From assembly GCF_000302455.1 (NCBI RefSeq), contig NZ_AMPO01000008.1, positions 79,259-143,258 on the forward strand: a stretch of 64,000 nucleotides of DNA, read 5' to 3'. Under the pieces are notes generated by a model. That model was not told the DNA's origin. It ran no database searches and was given only the letters and a program-made list of their open reading frames with translations. Source of the DNA: Methanobacterium formicicum DSM 3637. GTDB lineage: Archaea; Methanobacteriota; Methanobacteria; Methanobacteriales; Methanobacteriaceae. Within the stretch, counting starts at the first letter, position 1. Every line of letters starts with the position of its first letter. The position numbers and the translations under genes are program-made. Shown here in pieces: positions 9,116 through 19,701 of this stretch.

Positions 9116-10129
9116 ATGTCGTCAATACCATTTTTAGATAATGCTAATGAAGGTCAGAATAACTGGTGGAAATATTTATTAACTGTCATTATATCTCTGC
9201 TTGCAGGCAGTCTGGTAGCAGGAGTGATAGTTGTATTATTCTTGGTGGTGTATGCTTTTGTTTTATCTGCCAGTGGTAACGTGACTAACATCCTCGAAAT
9301 TATTCAGGGAACCCTTCAAAGCCCATTTGTTCTCATTGTTCTCATTGGAGTTAGCTATGCAGTTTCATTTTTCCTTTTCTACATTTGCCTGCGTTTTTTA
9401 CACCATAAACGATTGTTATCAGTTATAAACACGGTTTCCAGTTTACGCTGGAAAATGTTACTCAAAGGACTGATATTATGGATTGCAGTGCTGGCGATTT
9501 TCAATTTACCTGATCTGATTTTCAATTCCCAGAATTACCAGAAAAACCTCGATCTTGGTAGTTTTGCCATTCTCCTGGTTTTATGTCTCCTTGTTTTCCC
9601 GATGCAGGCCTCATTCGAGGAAATTTTGTTCAGAGGATACCTTATGCAGGGGGTTAATCTATTACCAAATGCGTTATCTAAGAGATTTGGGAATTTGGCA
9701 AGAAGATTCAGCAGTTTATCTTCATTATTCAACACTTTATCCAGAATATTCGCTCGTTTAGCAAAGCCATGGTTCCCTATTCTAATCACGGCCATAATTT
9801 TTGGATCAGTACATGTTTTCAATGGAACTGACCTGTATATGGATCTGTCCATTGTAGCTTCCACATTCATAATGGGTATTATGCTGGGTGTAATAGCACT
9901 GGGGGATAATGGAATAGAGACAGCAATGGGGATCCATATAGCCAACAATCTTTATATTGCCCTGTTTTTCAACTCCGCAGATTCTGGACTTGGTGAACTT
10001 CCTTCCCTGGTCACAGCCCCTGCATCTGACCCATTTTCAGGCATACCCTTCATGATACTGGCTGCCTTAATAGTGCTTACAATTCTGTTCTGGAATCGTA
10101 AGGAAGATTTAGTGAAAATATTCCGTTAA
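9116..10129 (+). CDS. CPBP-family intramembrane metalloprotease (CAAX protease-like)
   Basis: A 337-residue multi-pass membrane protein with the three CPBP/ABI motifs: E168-E169 followed by R173 (SFEEILFRGY), H233 (FGSVHVFNG) and H274 (MGIHIANNLYIA). Family members cleave membrane-embedded substrates; some archaeal and bacterial ones process prenylated or bacteriocin peptides. The substrate here is unknown. Between the first and second motif is an unusual basic, Leu/Ser/Phe-rich amphipathic insert (KRFGNLARRFSSLSSLFNTL). AAGGAG precedes the ATG. Probably monocistronic. Confidence 0.85.
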   Translation: MSSIPFLDNANEGQNNWWKYLLTVIISLLAGSLVAGVIVVLFLVVYAFVLSASGNVTNILEIIQGTLQSPFVLIVLIGVSYAVSFFLFYICLRFLHHKRLLSVINTVSSLRWKMLLKGLILWIAVLAIFNLPDLIFNSQNYQKNLDLGSFAILLVLCLLVFPMQASFEEILFRGYLMQGVNLLPNALSKRFGNLARRFSSLSSLFNTLSRIFARLAKPWFPILITAIIFGSVHVFNGTDLYMDLSIVASTFIMGIMLGVIALGDNGIETAMGIHIANNLYIALFFNSADSGLGELPSLVTAPASDPFSGIPFMILAALIVLTILFWNRKEDLVKIFR

Positions 10130-10130
10130 A

Positions 10131-10185
10131 AGAAATTTCCAGACCTTAAAATTTGGAATTTCAGATATACATATATTTTTTAATG
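10131..10185 (+). terminator. Possible terminator after the CPBP protease gene
   Basis: GAAATTTCCA and TTGGAATTTC form an imperfect stem with an 11-base loop, followed by T-rich sequence. The stem is weak, so this is tentative. Confidence 0.35.
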
Positions 10186-10383
10186 GGATTTTTTTTTAAT
10201 GGAATTTCTCCCCTTATTTTTTACAAGAGGATATATTATTTAAGAGATTAAAACCAATGAAAAATTGTTAACAAAAGTACATAAAATGTTTTTGATTATA
10301 AAATAAAGTAATTTGATGTACGTATTTGTCCTACTTTATTTATTTAAATATTGAAGTGACAATTTAAGTACTTAGGTGAATTC

Positions 10384-11478
10384 ATGATACCAGTTGCCAA
10401 ACCCCTCATCGGTGAAGAAGAAATAGAAGAAGTGGAAAAAGTATTAAGGTCCGGGTTCATAGCCCAGGGCCCACGAGTGGCAGAATTTGAGGAAAAATTT
10501 GCCAGCTACGTTGGAACAAAACACGCAGTTGCTGTAAGTTCAGGAACCACAGCATTACACCTATCCCTACTAGCTCTTGGTGTTGGTAATGGTGACGAGG
10601 TTATAACCACTCCCTTTAGCTTTGCAGCCACTGGTAACTGCGCACTATATGTTGGGGCCAGACCAGTCTTTGTTGATATTGATCCCAAGACCTTTAACCT
10701 GGACCCTAACCAGATTGAAGCAGCCATAACCGAAAAAACCAGGGCCATACTCCCGGTACACCTCTACGGTCAACCAGCCAAGATGGACCAGATTAAAAAA
10801 ATAGCTGAAAAACATGACATTCCAGTTGTGGAGGATGCTGCCCAGGCACATGGGGCAATGTTCCAGGATGAGATGGTAGGATCCATTGGTGACATGGCCT
10901 GTTTCAGTTTTTATCCCACCAAGAACATGACCACCAGTGAAGGTGGGATGGTAACCACCAATAACACTGAACTTTCGGATATGGTCAGGATACTACGGGC
11001 TCACGGGGAAAAGGAAAGATATCATCATTCTGTTCTGGGATACAATTTCAGGATGACTGACATAGCTGCTGCCATTGGTTTGGTTCAACTGAAGAAACTG
11101 GATGGCTTTAATCAGAAGAGAATAGAAAATGCAGAATACCTTACCGAGCATTTAAAGGGAATTTCGTGCATTGAACCTCCATTTGTTTCCCCACAGGTGA
11201 AACACGTATTCCACCAGTACACGGTGAGGGTTAAAGATGGAAAAAGGAACGATGTGATGAACTTCCTCAACCAGGAAGGAATTGGAACCGGAATACACTA
11301 TCCAGTCCCTATTTACAAACAGGAACTCTACCAGAACATGGGATACAATGATAAATGTCTTGAAACTGAAAAAGCAACCTCTGAGGTATTATCCCTACCA
11401 GTGCATCCTTCTTTATCAGTAGAAGAATTGGAAACAGTAGTGATTTCACTAGAAGCAGCTTCAGACAAGTTTTTCTAG
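10384..11478 (+). CDS. DegT/DnrJ/EryC1/StrS-type PLP aminotransferase
   Basis: A 364-residue protein with the hallmarks of sugar aminotransferases: MIPVAKPLIGEEEIEEV, SGTTALHLSLLALGV, TPFSFAATGN, VVEDAAQAHGA, and the PLP lysine K180 in FYPTKNMTTSEGG. The C-terminal half has HVFHQYTVRV and GIGTGIHYPVP. The family transfers an amino group from glutamate to a nucleotide-bound keto-sugar, often for cell-surface glycans. The specific sugar cannot be read from sequence. AGGTGA precedes the ATG. It stands alone, without other sugar genes. Confidence 0.9.
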   Translation: MIPVAKPLIGEEEIEEVEKVLRSGFIAQGPRVAEFEEKFASYVGTKHAVAVSSGTTALHLSLLALGVGNGDEVITTPFSFAATGNCALYVGARPVFVDIDPKTFNLDPNQIEAAITEKTRAILPVHLYGQPAKMDQIKKIAEKHDIPVVEDAAQAHGAMFQDEMVGSIGDMACFSFYPTKNMTTSEGGMVTTNNTELSDMVRILRAHGEKERYHHSVLGYNFRMTDIAAAIGLVQLKKLDGFNQKRIENAEYLTEHLKGISCIEPPFVSPQVKHVFHQYTVRVKDGKRNDVMNFLNQEGIGTGIHYPVPIYKQELYQNMGYNDKCLETEKATSEVLSLPVHPSLSVEELETVVISLEAASDKFF

Positions 11479-11681
11479 GGTTCAAAACAATTATTTTTCA
11501 ATTCTTTTTTAATCCTTTTTCAATTTAAGTCAATTAATTCCAGTAATTTATTTAATTTTCAATTATTTAATTCAATTTCCACTTATTTTAAACCAAATTT
11601 TCTCTAGTTTCGATTAAATTAGGAATTTTTCCATAGTTACAACTATCTAATCATAAACCGTAAGCAAGTTAAATTATTCAT

Positions 11682-11984
11682 TTATCCCAGTTTTTTCTCT
11701 ACTGAGTGTACTTTGTCTGCCATTGTTCGTTGCCGATCCCTGCGGTCATCGATCTTAACACTGGTTACCACACGTTGGGAACCTGCCTTAAAAACTGCTT
11801 CATGGGCAATTTTAATTGCACAAAAAAGTTCATCTGGATTTTCAGCTTCCAAAAGGGTTCCCATGCCACTTAACTGATATTTTATCTCAGCTTCATCCAG
11901 TGCAGCCAGAGCAGCGGCCACATACTTGCTGAGACTGGACCCAGGGGTGCCTATAGGGATTACGGTCAGTTCTGCAGATATCAT
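11682..11984 (-). CDS. MTH1187/YkoF-fold thiamine-binding family protein
   Basis: A 100-residue protein with the DUF77 pattern: MISAELTVIPIGTPGSSLSK, YQLSGMGTLLEAENPDELF, AIKIAHEAVFKAGSQRVVTS and KIDDRRDRQ. It corresponds to Methanothermobacter MTH1187, whose structure is a ferredoxin-like fold forming tetramers. Relatives bind thiamine or its pyrimidine part, but the physiological role is unsettled. It is divergent from the tRNA thiolase gene with only 35 bases between the start codons, so the two promoters must overlap. Confidence 0.88.
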   Translation of the reverse strand: MISAELTVIPIGTPGSSLSKYVAAALAALDEAEIKYQLSGMGTLLEAENPDELFCAIKIAHEAVFKAGSQRVVTSVKIDDRRDRQRTMADKVHSVEKKLG

Positions 11985-12019
11985 ATTGATTTTTATGTTC
12001 TGGCAGTCATATATTTTTT

Positions 12020-12880
12020 ATGAAACACCGGGATTACCAGAACTTCAATCAAGAACTTGAAAATAAGGTTAAAAAGGTAATAATGGATTATAACCTGATC
12101 GATGAAGGGGATAAAGTAGCAGTTGCCCTTTCAGGTGGTAAAGATAGTGTTTTAACCCTGCATATTCTGGATAAACTTTTATGTGAAAATGAGTTTGATT
12201 TTGAACTTCTGGCCATTGCCATTGATGAAGGGATATCTGGTTATCGTGAAGATGGAACAGAATCTGCCCGGAATAATGCCTCTGAACTGGGAGTGGAGTA
12301 CCATGAAGTGTCCCTGGAAAGTGAGATGGGGTTCTCCCTGGATCAGGCAGCCCAATTTTTCCAGACTGCCTGTGTTCCCTGTGGTGTTTTCAGGCGTTAC
12401 CTATTAAACCGAACAGCTCACCAGCTGGGGGCTGATAAACTGGCTACTGGTCACAACCTGGATGATGAAGTTCAGTCTTTTCTAATGAGTTTTGCCCGGG
12501 CGGATGTTAGGCGTTTTGCCAAGTTCGGACCGAAACAGGAGCGTATCCATCCTAAGATGGTTCCACGTATCAAGCCACTGTGGCTGGTGCCAGAAAAGGA
12601 GGTGGGAATGTGGGCGGTTATGAATGAAGTGGACGTGCACCTGGCAGAATGCCCATATGCTTACCAATCCCTCCGTTCCCGACTGAAAAATTACCTTAAC
12701 CATCTGGAGGAGAACCGGCCTGGTAACAAACTGAATTTACTTCAATTTTTCCAGAAAAACCTGCATATAGATAAGAAAAAGGTTAAAATTAATGAGTGCC
12801 AGATATGCGGTGAACCATCATCTGCTTCCATCTGTAAGGCCTGTGAAATGCAGGAATTTATAAAAAATGAGTTAAGATGA
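12020..12880 (+). CDS. TtuA/NcsA-type tRNA 2-thiolation protein
   Basis: A 286-residue PP-loop ATPase with SGGKDS at 38-43. In this family ATP adenylates the tRNA uridine, and a 4Fe-4S cluster held by three cysteines delivers sulfur. The candidates are C118 and C121 (ACVPCGVFRR) and C211 (AECPYA). A C-terminal zinc-knuckle CQICG...CKAC is present. The N-terminal CxxC zinc-knuckle seen in many TtuA proteins is absent here, and an in-frame TGA eleven codons upstream excludes a longer start. The substrate is probably tRNA U34 or U54. The start is very close to the divergent MTH1187-like gene, so transcripts may be nearly leaderless. Confidence 0.88.
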   Translation: MKHRDYQNFNQELENKVKKVIMDYNLIDEGDKVAVALSGGKDSVLTLHILDKLLCENEFDFELLAIAIDEGISGYREDGTESARNNASELGVEYHEVSLESEMGFSLDQAAQFFQTACVPCGVFRRYLLNRTAHQLGADKLATGHNLDDEVQSFLMSFARADVRRFAKFGPKQERIHPKMVPRIKPLWLVPEKEVGMWAVMNEVDVHLAECPYAYQSLRSRLKNYLNHLEENRPGNKLNLLQFFQKNLHIDKKKVKINECQICGEPSSASICKACEMQEFIKNELR

Positions 12881-13008
12881 AAAAAAGTATTATAATTAGA
12901 AGATGTTGCTAATTTAGAAGAAATTTATTAGAAACACATTCTTAACTTAAATGTGTTGATAATCGGCATTTTTAATTGTTTTTTTATGTATCAACTAACC
13001 TATGTATA

Positions 13009-14610
13009 TCAACTAACTAAACGGGTTACTGTACCCACACCTTTACTCTTTCCTTCCCTGAAAATTAATCGTTGACCTTCACGGATTGCGTAAGGTCTGT
13101 ATTTAAATCTCATTCTTATTGATCCGGTGTCTCCTGCAGATAGATATTCCAGGTTAAGTGGCTTGAAGCAGGTGGTTTCGGCTATGGTCTCGATGTGGGT
13201 TATGCACTCATAACCCTCTTTAATGGTGGTAGGGTGCACCAGTATGGCCACATCTGCATCAAATTCTCTCACGGCACGTGGATTGTAATCAGGGTGGCAT
13301 ATGATCATTCCTCTCCTGATTTCATCCATTTCTACCCCTGCGATGGAAATTCCAACCACTTCGCCAACAGCGGCACTTTCTTTTCGGTAATGGTGCATTT
13401 CAATGGTCTTAACATTCACCGGAAGGAAATCCCCGGAACTTGAAGGTCCTAAAATAAGTTTTTCACCCTTTTTGACTTTTCCCTGTCTGATAGTACCGCT
13501 CACCACAGTTCCCACACCTAAAACTGAGTAGATCTTATCAATGTACATCATAAATGGTTTCTGGGAATCTTCATCATGGGATGGCATTTCAAGGCCAGAA
13601 AAAAGTTGATCTAACAGTTCAAGTCCCTCACCAGTAACTGAAGATGCTTTAATAACTGGTACCAGGTGTTGATTCATGTTTTTTGTTAAAAAATTTGCAT
13701 CTTCCTTGGTTTTAACCATATAGGGTATTCTTCCCACCAGTTTTAACAGGTCGAAGATCTCCTGGCGAGTATTCTTAATTTTTTCCTCATTTACCATGTC
13801 AATTTTAGTCATTACGACTATAACCGGTAATTCCATGGCTAAAATTATCCCTAAGTGTTCTCTGGTAATATGGGTTGGTCCCTGGTCAGCTGCAACCACC
13901 AGCAGGCCGTGGCTCAGTTTTTGACCTACAATGCCGCGGATGGTGGTGCGGAGCCATGGTTCATGGCCAACAGTGTCCACGAAGGAGATCAGTTTATCGC
14001 ACTTTTCCACCATGAGTGCTTTATCCCTTTTGTTAAGGGGATTCTTAATACGTACTGGTTCTCCATTTTTGAACCCGTAAACAGCGAAGGATAGATCAGC
14101 AGATAAACCACGTTCTATTTCATGTTTTTGAACATCCAGGAATATGCGGGTGCTTCCTGAACCAGTGTCCATTGTTCCAGTGGTTAAAGTTCCCACCAGG
14201 GTGCTTTTCCCATGGTCCACGTGCCCGGCAACTCCAATAAGTAGATGGTCGCTTTTACTGTTCTCTTGGCGGCTGATAATTACCTTAGCCACTTCTCCCT
14301 TACCTGCAGTTTGCTTTTCTACATCGGTGATTCTGGCATTAATTTCACGGGCCAGTTCACCCAGTACGTAAAGGGATTCATCCATTGCGGATTTTTCCAG
14401 CCCCACCAGCAGACCGTCATCATCCACTCCAATAAAATAAATAGCCTCGCCATGACCCCTTTCCAGACGGTACTTCATCTGGGATGCCAGGTGCTTTTCA
14501 CGCTCAGTAAAAAGGTGAGTATTAGAATTAAGACTTTCTTTGAATTCTATGTTTTTTCTTTCACCTTTTCGGGTAAGGTGGTAGATACTTTCTTTCATAA
14601 AATAGTCCAT
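13009..14610 (-). CDS. GTPBP1-like translational GTPase
   Basis: A 533-residue protein with an EF-Tu-type GTP-binding domain after an N-terminal domain of about 120 residues. G motifs are GHVDHGKST (G1), DTVGHE (G3) and TKIDM (G4). The beta-barrel domains follow, with VLGVGTVVSGTIRQGKVKKG and the C-terminal SIRMRFKYRPYAIREGQRL. This is the archaeal/eukaryotic GTPBP1-2 group, linked to ribosome rescue and mRNA surveillance in eukaryotes; the archaeal role is not established. The longest start is MDYFMKES; an ATG four codons later (14598) is an equal alternative, and neither has a clear ribosome binding site. Confidence 0.88.
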   Translation of the reverse strand: MDYFMKESIYHLTRKGERKNIEFKESLNSNTHLFTEREKHLASQMKYRLERGHGEAIYFIGVDDDGLLVGLEKSAMDESLYVLGELAREINARITDVEKQTAGKGEVAKVIISRQENSKSDHLLIGVAGHVDHGKSTLVGTLTTGTMDTGSGSTRIFLDVQKHEIERGLSADLSFAVYGFKNGEPVRIKNPLNKRDKALMVEKCDKLISFVDTVGHEPWLRTTIRGIVGQKLSHGLLVVAADQGPTHITREHLGIILAMELPVIVVMTKIDMVNEEKIKNTRQEIFDLLKLVGRIPYMVKTKEDANFLTKNMNQHLVPVIKASSVTGEGLELLDQLFSGLEMPSHDEDSQKPFMMYIDKIYSVLGVGTVVSGTIRQGKVKKGEKLILGPSSSGDFLPVNVKTIEMHHYRKESAAVGEVVGISIAGVEMDEIRRGMIICHPDYNPRAVREFDADVAILVHPTTIKEGYECITHIETIAETTCFKPLNLEYLSAGDTGSIRMRFKYRPYAIREGQRLIFREGKSKGVGTVTRLVS

Positions 14611-14795
14611 TTAGGATTTATTTATTATTTTAGGATTTTTTTTTATGGGAGATTATTTTTGAAAGACTTAAGAATTAATATGATACCTTATATTTATAGA
14701 GTTTAGTTTATGCAATTTTTTAATTAAATTTAGGATGAATTTAGATTAAGTTTTAGGATTAACTCTGGATTGATTACATGAATGGATGATGTAAT

Positions 14796-15008
14796 TCATA
14801 GTTTATCGGCAGTAGTAAAGTAGGCTCCACCATATTTTTCTTCCTGAAGTTCCTGCACCTTTTCAGAGGCTGTTTGATTGTCTTCGGTTTTGGCTATAAT
14901 TCTCCTTTCGGCAACCTTCAAACTCTTCCCACAGACACATTTTTTCCGTGCCACGCCTTCCTTGGCATAAACTGCCCGTCCACAGTCACATCTGAATATT
15001 AAATACAT
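14796..15008 (-). CDS. DUF1922 zinc-ribbon protein (MTH1184 homologue)
   Basis: A 70-residue protein with a zinc-binding start, YLIFRCDCGRAVYAKEG and KKCVCGKSLKV (CxC and CxC pairs), then a basic segment and an acidic helix. It corresponds to Methanothermobacter MTH1184, a small protein of known fold but unknown function. The pair CDCG/CVCG should bind one zinc. A nucleic-acid or ribosome association is only a guess from its size and from the neighbouring translation genes. Confidence 0.85.
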   Translation of the reverse strand: MYLIFRCDCGRAVYAKEGVARKKCVCGKSLKVAERRIIAKTEDNQTASEKVQELQEEKYGGAYFTTADKL

Positions 15009-15273
15009 TTAACCAACTCTTTTAAAGATTCTTTGAAGATTAAGTGAGAATTAGAAGATTAAAACTTAGAAGATTAAATGAAATCATCATTTTATTGTAT
15101 ATTTTCCTTCTTTATTTTGGTATCTATATTATATTTTTTATACAGGATTTATAGATTTTACAGGAGAATTTATTGAAGATATAAAATATTGTGAATTTTT
15201 AAAAAAAGAAATGAATTTTAATCAAGTTCATTTAATAAATACTGTGAACTATAATTTATATTCCAGTTGGACT

Positions 15274-16449
<1,176 letters not shown>

Positions 16450-16632
16450 CTAAAAAGTTTTAATTATGTTTAATTGATAAAATGAATTTTTTTTAATAAT
16501 TTTCCTTTTTATTTATTATTATTTCCTAGTTTTTTCAGTTATAATAATGAGCCTATAAATATGATGTAGCCCTATAAAAAGCTTGTCCTTTCCAGATTTT
16601 ATCATTCATTATTCCAGATTTTAATCTGTTGA

Positions 16633-17301
16633 TTATTCTAAAATTCTGATTAATCCATCTTTAAATTCAGGAACTATTTTTAATTTATCTCTCTGTAGGC
16701 AGAAATCCACATCTTCTTCAAATCCTAGTTTATTAAGATTCTTTGCTGATCTGGAGTTTTTAACCGCATGATCAACCATTTCATGGTTTCCAATCGCCAT
16801 ACATGCTGCCTGTGCCATTTCATCCAGTTCCTGATCCTGCAGGTGGGAAATTATTTCACCGGCACCCAGGAAATCTTCTATGGCAAACTGTCCTCTTACT
16901 CCAGCCATAACCACTTCAATATGATCCACTGCAATTTCCCGGGCTTTTTTTGCCACGGCCTTGGCATTTATAAAAGAACCTACCAGTGCACGACCACTGA
17001 TACCTTCTAAAATTCGGGTTCCATTGCTGGTGGTGATGATAAGGGTTTCACCACATAAGTTCTGGATTTCAATGGGTGAATTTCCAACATCGAATCCTTC
17101 AATGGTTGCTCCTCCCCTTTCACCCGCAAGGAAAGCTTGATGCTTTGGTGCCAGTGCAAGAGCTTCTTCTATTTCCAGGGTGGGGATTATATTGGGGATT
17201 TTTTCCAGAGCCACACTGATGGTGGTGCTGGCACGAAGTACATCGACCATAATGGCCACATCTTTAGATAATGATCTCTCAAAACTCAGGGAAACCTGCA
17301 T
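16633..17301 (-). CDS. comB: 2-phosphosulfolactate phosphatase
   Basis: A 222-residue protein matching ComB, the Mg2+-dependent phosphatase that converts (2R)-phosphosulfolactate to sulfolactate, the second step of coenzyme M biosynthesis from phosphoenolpyruvate and sulfite. Landmarks are VDVLRASTTISVAL, FLAGERGGATIEGFDVGNSP, LIITTSNGTRIL and FINAKAVAKKA, which fit the family over its whole length. Coenzyme M is the methyl acceptor of Mtr, encoded about 20 kb downstream. The TRAM-domain gene lies 56 bases upstream in the same direction and may share the transcript. Confidence 0.92.
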   Translation of the reverse strand: MQVSLSFERSLSKDVAIMVDVLRASTTISVALEKIPNIIPTLEIEEALALAPKHQAFLAGERGGATIEGFDVGNSPIEIQNLCGETLIITTSNGTRILEGISGRALVGSFINAKAVAKKAREIAVDHIEVVMAGVRGQFAIEDFLGAGEIISHLQDQELDEMAQAACMAIGNHEMVDHAVKNSRSAKNLNKLGFEEDVDFCLQRDKLKIVPEFKDGLIRILE

Positions 17302-17357
17302 AATAACACCAAAAATAGATAGTAAAGGGGGAAAAAATAAAGATTTTAGTATTCCTT

Positions 17358-17582
17358 TTATTCTGGAACCTTCTCGGCAAAGGCGAATCTTCTCCGCACC
17401 GAGGTTATTCGAACCTTGATCTCTTCACCCACCTCTGTTTCAGGCACAAAGACCACGAAACCTTCAATTCTTGTGATTCCATCGCCTTCCTTACCTAAAT
17501 CTTCAATTTTAACCTCATATTCCTCCCCTTCTTTTATTGGGGCCGTTTTTGGGGGTTCATCTGCTCCAAACAATTTATTCAC
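17358..17582 (-). CDS. Small TRAM-domain protein
   Basis: A 74-residue protein whose last ~55 residues are a TRAM domain: YEVKIEDLGKEGDGITRIEG, FVVFVPETEVGEEIKVRITS and RRRFAFAEKV. Stand-alone TRAM proteins of methanogenic archaea bind RNA, and some act as cold-responsive RNA chaperones. Translation begins at GTG (17582) with only a weak CGGGA upstream. It lies just ahead of comB in the same direction. Confidence 0.88.
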   Translation of the reverse strand: MNKLFGADEPPKTAPIKEGEEYEVKIEDLGKEGDGITRIEGFVVFVPETEVGEEIKVRITSVRRRFAFAEKVPE

Positions 17583-17872
17583 ATCCCGAGACCTGTATAA
17601 AAAGGTCTTGTTATGTTATTTTTTTGTTTTATTTATTATTTAAATTCTTTGGTAGCTTAATTCTAATGATTACACTGTTAAATAATGGAAATTCAATGGA
17701 TTTTAACTGATTTTTTTAAGTGAGTCTATTCTAATATTTCAACTACTTATTCTAATGTTACCAGAAGAATCTAATGTTCCAGAAAGAAATTATTTAGATG
17801 ATCTATTATAATGTAGTAACTGAAGGATCAGTGAATAATAAAATGATCAGGGATTAGTAAATCGAGGTTTCC

Positions 17873-18424
17873 ATGAAAATTTATACCACCCCCATGTGTC
17901 AGGAAGCAGTAAGACTGGCTGGTGTTTTAGAGTACATTGTAAAACAGGACAACAATTTTGAGGGTGCAGACTTGGCTATTGTACTATCTGAGACCAAAAC
18001 CCAAGTTCCTAACCTTAAAATAAAGTTGAATACTTTTAAACAAATTTATGAAAGTATTGATATTATTTCAAACACTTTAAAAACGGAAAAACTGGACCTG
18101 GGTGAATGGGAAGATTCTGTTTATGTTTCCAGGGAAATGGAAACAATGGATGAAAGGAAAAAAATAAAAGTTAAGGTGTACTCTAATTTTATCACAGACA
18201 TAGTAGCTGACATGGGATTTGCCCTGGTTAAAGAAAAACCAGACTTTTTAGTTTTCCCTGACTACCTGAAAGAGGGCAGGAATAAGGATATCTTGAGAGA
18301 AATAAAGCTTATGGGTGATAGGGCAGTGGAAATTCCTTCCCATAAAAATGCCTCCTTAAATCCCCTTGAAAGAGCACAAATGAGATATAATATTCTGGAG
18401 AGTAGATTATGTACGAAACCTTAA
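17873..18424 (+). CDS. mmp17: Probable methanogenesis marker protein 17
   Basis: A 183-residue protein without a recognisable catalytic motif. The identification rests on length, on the 16-base overlap with the mmp7 gene downstream, and on features such as MKIYTTPMCQEAVRLAG, YSNFITDIVADMGFALVKEK and DRAVEIPSHKNASLNPLERA that fit my memory of Mmp17. Mmp17 and Mmp7 have been reported as parts of the complex that activates methyl-coenzyme M reductase with McrC and the ATPase AtwA. The reading as Mmp17 should be confirmed by profile search. Confidence 0.65.
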   Translation: MKIYTTPMCQEAVRLAGVLEYIVKQDNNFEGADLAIVLSETKTQVPNLKIKLNTFKQIYESIDIISNTLKTEKLDLGEWEDSVYVSREMETMDERKKIKVKVYSNFITDIVADMGFALVKEKPDFLVFPDYLKEGRNKDILREIKLMGDRAVEIPSHKNASLNPLERAQMRYNILESRLCTKP

Positions 18425-19320
18425 CCTATACTGGCGGAGTTCACAAACACGAAGAGATTACTGAGCTTATCGAGGATCTGGGAGGTTTCGTTTTGCAGGA
18501 AACCACCAGTCAGATGGATCTGGTCCTCACCCTGGCGGTGCCAGTGGAAGATGTGGAGAAGGTCGAAGAAAAATCCAGTGAACTTCTGGGGAAAATTAAA
18601 AGAGCTCCAATGGCAGGAACAGAAATTGCCATTGTATCCCCCACACTGGCCCGACAGCACCTACCACACTCTGCCTGTGATATCTCCGAGTACCTCCGAC
18701 GTTACGGGGCTAAGGATAACATGATAGGCCTATCCCGAGGGGCAGGTAAGGGAATATCACGCATTTCAGAGGATGAGAAGAGACTCATTGAAGAACATGA
18801 TCTGGCTGTTTTTGCCCTGGGAAGCTTCAGGGAATGTCTCATGAACAAAACTCACCTTTTCGCAGATATTGACATTCCAGTGGTGGTTACCGGTGCTCCG
18901 GAGATGAATGTGGAAGACATACCCGGGGCCACAGCTTATGTTAGTGGATTGGGCAGGATCCCCCGTCGTTTAAAAAGAGGGGAAAACATTCGGGCCCTTA
19001 GGAACCTGGTAGATGTTGTTGAGGATATCCTGGATAATCGGCGTAAAGAGATGATGGATGATCCGCCTATAGTCCCGTCTATACTGGTGAAAACAGAAAT
19101 TGAAAACCAGGTTGAAGCAGTAAAGGAAATTTATTCCCCTGCACCAATAGTCAGCCAGCTGGATGGAGTGAGGGTTAAACTGAACTATGACCAGTACAAG
19201 GACCAGATTGCCGAGGTTAAAGTGGATGATTACCGTCTGGGTGATGTCTCTGAGATTAAAAAATCTTTGATGTACGATTACATTCTGGTGAAATTACTGC
19301 CTGAAACTTCCATAATCTAA
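18409..19320 (+). CDS. mmp7: Methanogenesis marker protein 7 (MCR activation complex)
   Basis: A 303-residue protein matching Mmp7: MYETLTYTGGVHKHEEITEL, EIAIVSPTLARQHLPHSACD, FALGSFRECLMNKTHLFADI, VVVTGAPEMNVEDIPGATAY and GLGRIPRRLKRGENIR. Mmp7 binds McrC and belongs to the ATP-dependent complex that reduces the nickel of cofactor F430 in MCR; a Fe-S cofactor role has been described there. Conserved cysteines are visible in HSACD and FRECL. GGAGAG precedes the ATG, which lies inside the end of mmp17, so the two are co-translated. mcrC itself is 13 kb downstream. Confidence 0.82.
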   Translation: MYETLTYTGGVHKHEEITELIEDLGGFVLQETTSQMDLVLTLAVPVEDVEKVEEKSSELLGKIKRAPMAGTEIAIVSPTLARQHLPHSACDISEYLRRYGAKDNMIGLSRGAGKGISRISEDEKRLIEEHDLAVFALGSFRECLMNKTHLFADIDIPVVVTGAPEMNVEDIPGATAYVSGLGRIPRRLKRGENIRALRNLVDVVEDILDNRRKEMMDDPPIVPSILVKTEIENQVEAVKEIYSPAPIVSQLDGVRVKLNYDQYKDQIAEVKVDDYRLGDVSEIKKSLMYDYILVKLLPETSII

Positions 19321-19345
19321 AATTGTGATAATTTAAAATTGTGAT

Positions 19346-19406
19346 AATCTAAACTGAAATCTAAACTGAAATCTAAACTGAAATCTAAACTGAAATCTAA
19401 ACTAAT
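19346..19406. repeat. Tandem 12-base repeat array
   Basis: Five copies of a CTAAACTGAAAT-type unit begin at 19349, 19361, 19373, 19385 and 19397, starting 25 bases after the mmp7 stop; two copies of AAATTGTGATAAT lie just before it. The remainder of the 380-base gap to 19702 is AT-rich with no gene seen and should hold the next promoter. Confidence 0.85.
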
Positions 19407-19701
19407 AATCTAAAAAGATAATCATAAATTTATAAAAATAAGTTATAGCGCATTAATCCATTTTTTAAGATAAATTATTGTTAATAAAGGCTAAATATTT
19501 TAAATTAAGCTAAATATTGTTAAATTAAAGTATTTTCTGAAGAATATATATCTAAATGTAATGAAATTGATCCAATTATGAAATTTGATTCAACTGTATT
19601 GAATGTGGTTTGCAATAGAAAAAAATGAGAATTAATCAATCAATGGTTCTGTTGGCAGTTATGATGTATTCCGGTTTTGAATGAATTAGGGTGGTTTAAA
19701 A

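Noticed and set aside
19346..19406. CRISPR array
   Set aside because: The units are 12 bases, directly contiguous, without spacers, and there are no cas genes. The same applies to the arrays at 7311, 26615 and 47185.
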